Below are positions 61,208 through 64,000 of a DNA stretch of 64,000 nt, piece by piece. Both the position numbers and the translations under genes were made by a program. The first letter of the stretch is position 1. Every line of letters begins with the position of its first letter. The stretch is from the NCBI GenBank assembly GCA_002197545.1, contig NFUO01000160.1:1-64000 (forward strand). The letters are read 5' to 3'. The DNA is from Acidobacteria subdivision 2 bacterium RH1 MAG20. GTDB lineage: Bacteria > Acidobacteriota > Terriglobia > Terriglobales > Acidobacteriaceae. Below the pieces are notes generated by a model. It was not told where the DNA came from and ran no database searches. It saw only the letters and a list, made by a program, of their open reading frames with translations.

Positions 61208-62740
61208 CTATCGCTGCGCCGCTGGCCATGCATCCGATGGCGACGTCTTCCACGTCACCGCCGGTGGCGGAACTGCCTTCCCGGCTGTCGATTTACTGGC
61301 CACCGCCGACTTTGCTTCCGGCTTGACCGTTGCTGTTCCATTCGGCCCGGTCGTATAGGGTTGCCACCGGGCAGGACGTCTCGGCTGTTCGTGCTGCGTG
61401 GCCGTCGTCCCCGGAGCTACTGGCCGGTGCGTATTGCCGAAGCCGCTCATTCGCAGCGACGTCCACTTATTTGCCTGCTTGACGGCTGCGCCTGGTGGCT
61501 CGTTCCACGGGTCGCTCGACCTGCCATTCAGATCGTAGACAAACTTGCCGTCTTTGATCGTCAGCTCAGCCACCAGCTTCTCGTGTGCCTTCATCACAAA
61601 GCCGCCGCCATCGACCAAGCCGAAGTTGCCGTGGCTCATGCTCAACACAGCTACATCGGCAATCGCTCCTTCGGAGAGGTTGCCAAGCTGGGTCTGCTGG
61701 ATCTCCCTTGCTGGATGCCAGGTCACATCTGCGATCACTTCCTTCAGCGGCAGCCCCATCGCCAGGAACTTGTCGGCTGTTGTCAGCAGGTCCTTCATGC
61801 CGGCGTTCATGCTGTCGTAGTGCAGGTCGGTCGAGATTGAATCGGGAACAAACCCGGCCTTGATCAGCGGCACCGCGACGCTGAAGTAGAAGCTGCTTTG
61901 CCCGTGGCCTACATCGAAGTAGATGCCGCGTTTGCGGCCCTCCCACATGCCTTTGCCGGGACCGCCGGTCTCCGAGTCCTGTTCGCCGCGTCCTCCGCCG
62001 TACATGTGGGTGTAGATGTCGCCCGGCCGCAGCTTCTCCTCCAGCAACTGATAGAGCGGCCGCTCGATGCGCCGGGAGCCGTAGTCGATCATGACGGGGA
62101 CGTGAGCGATGGTGCCCGCGATGACGGCTTGTTCATAGGGTGTCCACTCGGGCCCGGTGAAGTGCGCGCTCTTGATGCCGACGATGACTCCGGGATACTT
62201 CAGCGCCATCTCGCCGGTCTTCTTGCCGTCCATGTCGGCGGTGTTCTGTTCGATGGGACCGTTGCCCATTCCTGCGCCTACGATATTGAGCATGGCGAGG
62301 ACGCGGGTCTGGGACTCATCGATGACCCTCTCTTTGAAGGTGGGGAAGTTGCGCCATCCCGACGAGCCTGCATCGACGATGGTGGTGACGCCGTTGCGCA
62401 GCGTGAATCCATCGGGTGCCAAACCCCAATCGCCATCGTCGTAGGAGTGCTTCTGCAGGCCCCAGAAGTCGTGGGTGTGGATGTCGATGAGTCCGGGCGT
62501 GACGTACAAGCCGGTCACGTTGACGGTCTTGATCGCCGACTTTGCGGGGATGTTGAGGCCGACCTTGGCGATGTGGCCGTCTTTGATGGCGACGTCGCGG
62601 ATGGCGTCGATGTTGTTCTTCGCATCGATGACGTGACCGCCCTTCAAGAGCAGATCGTAGTCCTGCGCGGAGGCATGCGGCGTTGCCGCAAGTGCCGTCA
62701 GAACCAGACCGGAGCAGAGAGTTAATAGCTTTTTATTCAC
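61208..62740 (-). CDS. Secreted amidohydrolase-family metallohydrolase with low-complexity tail
   Basis: A 510-residue exported TIM-barrel hydrolase. The GTG start gives a signal peptide (KKLLTLCSGLVLTALAATPH). YDLLLKGGHVIDAKNNIDAI is the usual amidohydrolase N-terminal sandwich. The metal site begins VTPGLIDIHTHDFWG, with a likely carboxylated Lys in VGIKSAHF, further His in YTHMYGGGR and DVGHG, and Asp in ISTDLHYDSM. It resembles the dihydroorotase/deacetylase-like group (EF_0837 type). About 75 C-terminal residues (NTHRPVAPGTTATQHEQPRR and beyond) are Pro/Ala/Thr-rich and outside the fold. Substrate unknown; cyclic amides or acyl-amino acids are candidates. Confidence 0.9.
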   Translation of the reverse strand: MNKKLLTLCSGLVLTALAATPHASAQDYDLLLKGGHVIDAKNNIDAIRDVAIKDGHIAKVGLNIPAKSAIKTVNVTGLYVTPGLIDIHTHDFWGLQKHSYDDGDWGLAPDGFTLRNGVTTIVDAGSSGWRNFPTFKERVIDESQTRVLAMLNIVGAGMGNGPIEQNTADMDGKKTGEMALKYPGVIVGIKSAHFTGPEWTPYEQAVIAGTIAHVPVMIDYGSRRIERPLYQLLEEKLRPGDIYTHMYGGGRGEQDSETGGPGKGMWEGRKRGIYFDVGHGQSSFYFSVAVPLIKAGFVPDSISTDLHYDSMNAGMKDLLTTADKFLAMGLPLKEVIADVTWHPAREIQQTQLGNLSEGAIADVAVLSMSHGNFGLVDGGGFVMKAHEKLVAELTIKDGKFVYDLNGRSSDPWNEPPGAAVKQANKWTSLRMSGFGNTHRPVAPGTTATQHEQPRRPARWQPYTTGPNGTATVKPEAKSAVASKSTAGKAVPPPAVTWKTSPSDAWPAAQR

Positions 62741-62863
62741 TGGGAGTTCACCGTAGGGCTTTCTGCGAAGTGATTGGAGACGCAAATCCTAACATGGAAG
62801 GGAAGAGTTAACCAGAGACATATGGCGGAACTTGTGACGGAACCTGCATGACTACACCTGAAG

Positions 62864-62923
62864 TACCCCCTCCCCCTACTGAAGTCCTAAAGTCTTCGAA
62901 AGAGAGACTTTAGGTCTGGACTT
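62864..62923. repeat. Poly-C plus AAGTCCTAAAGTCT palindromic repeat, copy 2
   Basis: Same unit as at 60370-60429: C-run, AAGTCCTAAAGTCTTCGAAA, exact 10-bp inverted arms at 62886-62895 and 62905-62914, then TCTGGACTT. The differences between copies lie mainly in the loop and the C-run. Confidence 0.85.
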
Positions 62924-63021
62924 GGGGTGTGACCTGGCGGGAGTAGTTGAGGCTTTGGGGGATGCACCCCCATCTTTTTGAGGGAGATTAAGTCAAGTTT
63001 CGATGTGGCGTCCCGGACGGC

Positions 63022-63645
63022 TCAGACGATGTGGCGTTTGAGTTTATTGCCGAGCCAGAGGAGCGCGAAGCTGATGAGGAGGAAGCCGACGGTGATAGCG
63101 GCGCTGTGGACGGCGACGCCGGTCCAGCCGCCGGGCGACTTGTTGGGGTCGATGAACCAGTAGGGATACCAGTTGGTGAAGGCCCCGTGGAGGAGCGAGT
63201 AGGCCAGATAGGCGATAGGGTAGATGACCCAGAACCAGATGCGTTTTGGAACGAGCTTTGCTTTTGGGGGCTGGATGAGCCAGTCGAGCACCATGACGAC
63301 GGGCATGAGGTAGTGGACAACGAAGTTCGTCCATGGGATCATCCCGCTGTCGAGGTGACTGAGGAGAAGGCCGAAGACGAGACCGACGATGGCGATGGAG
63401 ACGGTTGCGCTGCCGCGGATGATGTCGTCGGCTTCGGTGGGGTCGCGATGGCGGATGAGATTGGTCGCGCTGGCGATGAGGACGACGGCTACGAAGAGGT
63501 TGGTCAGGATGGTGAAGAAGCTGAAGAAGTTGGTTGAGCTATTGCCGCTGTGGATGACGGAGTCGATGAAGGCTGTGGTGAGCGCGGCCAGGGTGAGGAG
63601 GCCGAAGAAGAGGCGGGCGGCGGCTAGGATGTACCGTTTGGCCAT
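63022..63645 (-). CDS. Pr6Pr-family integral membrane protein
   Basis: A 207-residue protein with six predicted membrane helices, from LAAARLFFGLLTLAALTTAF to SAAITVGFLLISFALLWLGN. Conserved polar motifs are HYLMPVVMVLDWLIQPPK and the PYWFIDPNKSPGGWTG loop of the Pr6Pr/FAR-17a-like family. Family function is not well established; relatives in eukaryotes are hydrolases of unusual lipids with a conserved His and Thr. Monocistronic and divergent from the acetyltransferase. Confidence 0.88.
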   Translation of the reverse strand: MAKRYILAAARLFFGLLTLAALTTAFIDSVIHSGNSSTNFFSFFTILTNLFVAVVLIASATNLIRHRDPTEADDIIRGSATVSIAIVGLVFGLLLSHLDSGMIPWTNFVVHYLMPVVMVLDWLIQPPKAKLVPKRIWFWVIYPIAYLAYSLLHGAFTNWYPYWFIDPNKSPGGWTGVAVHSAAITVGFLLISFALLWLGNKLKRHIV

Positions 63646-63717
63646 GCTCCACTATGGGGGATGTGGGGGGGTGGGGTCAACGAAGAAACGCGGGTATACG
63701 GCTTTTATACTTGGCGG

Positions 63718-64000
63718 ATGGAGAGTTTTCGTTTACGAGTGGCTGTGGCTGAGGATGTTGCGGGAATTCGTGCGCTGATTGGGGAGTCGGTGCGCGGGTT
63801 GCAGGCGGTGGACTACTCGACTGAGCAGATCGAAGCAGCGCTGGCTACTGTGTTTACCATGGACAGCCAGTTGATTGCGGATGGGACGTACTTTGTCGCA
63901 GAGACGGCGGGTGGGGAGTTGGCGGGGTGTGGAGGATGGAGCTTTCGTAAGACGCTGTATGGAGGCGACCATCAGTTGGAGAGGGTGGAGATGCATCATG
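63718..64000 (+). CDS. GNAT-family N-acetyltransferase, 3' end beyond window
   Basis: The first 94 codons are visible: SFRLRVAVAEDVAGIRALIG, then TVFTMDSQLIADGTYFVAET and LAGCGGWSFRKTLYGGDHQL, matching strands beta1 to beta4 of the GNAT fold. The acetyl-CoA-binding loop lies beyond the right edge. Substrate unknown. The ATG at 63718 is the only good start; the promoter must lie in the 72 bases before it. Confidence 0.85.
   Translation, partial: MESFRLRVAVAEDVAGIRALIGESVRGLQAVDYSTEQIEAALATVFTMDSQLIADGTYFVAETAGGELAGCGGWSFRKTLYGGDHQLERVEMHH

Overview
The window looks like a chromosomal segment of a GC-rich, Gram-negative acidobacterium, most likely class Terriglobia (Granulicella / Edaphobacter / Terriglobus relatives). 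The clues are two giant Oar-type TonB-dependent receptors with N-terminal carboxypeptidase-regulatory domains, an ADOP-type orphan ABC permease paired with a PadR regulator, a quinoprotein dehydrogenase, a DUF4380 protein, a group III truncated haemoglobin and many dispersed palindromic repeats. I saw no tRNA, rRNA, CRISPR array, intact insertion sequence or prophage.

Layout. 1-3.8 kb (minus): partial ADOP permease with PadR regulator, a NupC-type nucleoside transporter and a membrane diguanylate cyclase. 4.4-14.3 kb (plus): a perfect 18-bp LacI-type palindrome, a TonB-dependent receptor, then a tightly coupled run of secreted redox and sugar-type proteins: di-heme cytochrome c, SMP-30/gluconolactonase, DUF4380 mutarotase-like protein, PQQ-type dehydrogenase and Tat-exported multicopper oxidase. 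The first four overlap by 4 bp each. This is the most striking system here and reads as a self-contained periplasmic substrate-oxidation pathway. 14.6-20.3 kb (minus): a second TonB-dependent receptor, thymidine phosphorylase and cytidine deaminase. 20.4-25.4 kb (plus): cheA-cheW-cheY-cheB-cheR with no receptor. 25.5-27.4 kb: wreckage of an lhr helicase gene and a nei glycosylase gene. 27.4-33.2 kb (minus): class A penicillin-binding protein, prolyl-tRNA synthetase carrying two repeat-derived in-frame insertions, and KpsF arabinose-5-phosphate isomerase.

33.3-41 kb: TlpA plus a lone DsbD N-terminal domain, an AlaC-type aminotransferase, and a leucine/branched acyl-CoA degradation block (carboxyltransferase, HMG-CoA-lyase-like enzyme, enoyl-CoA hydratase, thioesterase, SDR) converging on a B12-binding mutase subunit. 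41-46.1 kb (minus): M28 peptidase, WaaE-like glycosyltransferase and a fused LptF-LptG permease; with KpsF these point to lipopolysaccharide assembly. 46.3-51.1 kb (minus): ArsR-SRPBCC-small membrane protein (broken by an in-frame TGA), a two-component system, a tandem DUF3011 protein and a fatty acid desaturase. 51.2-57.9 kb: beta-propeller/phosphoesterase, mannose-6-phosphate isomerase, an IclR regulator (minus) and glucose-6-phosphate isomerase. 58-64 kb: peroxiredoxin and dienelactone hydrolase, DUF3309 peptide, truncated haemoglobin, a Gly/Tyr-rich secreted protein, a secreted amidohydrolase, a Pr6Pr membrane protein and the start of a GNAT acetyltransferase.

At least four families of short dispersed palindromic repeats occur between genes. 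Copies of two of them have landed inside proS and remain in frame, and one locus (55.0-55.3 kb) has nested terminal inverted repeats like a miniature transposable element.
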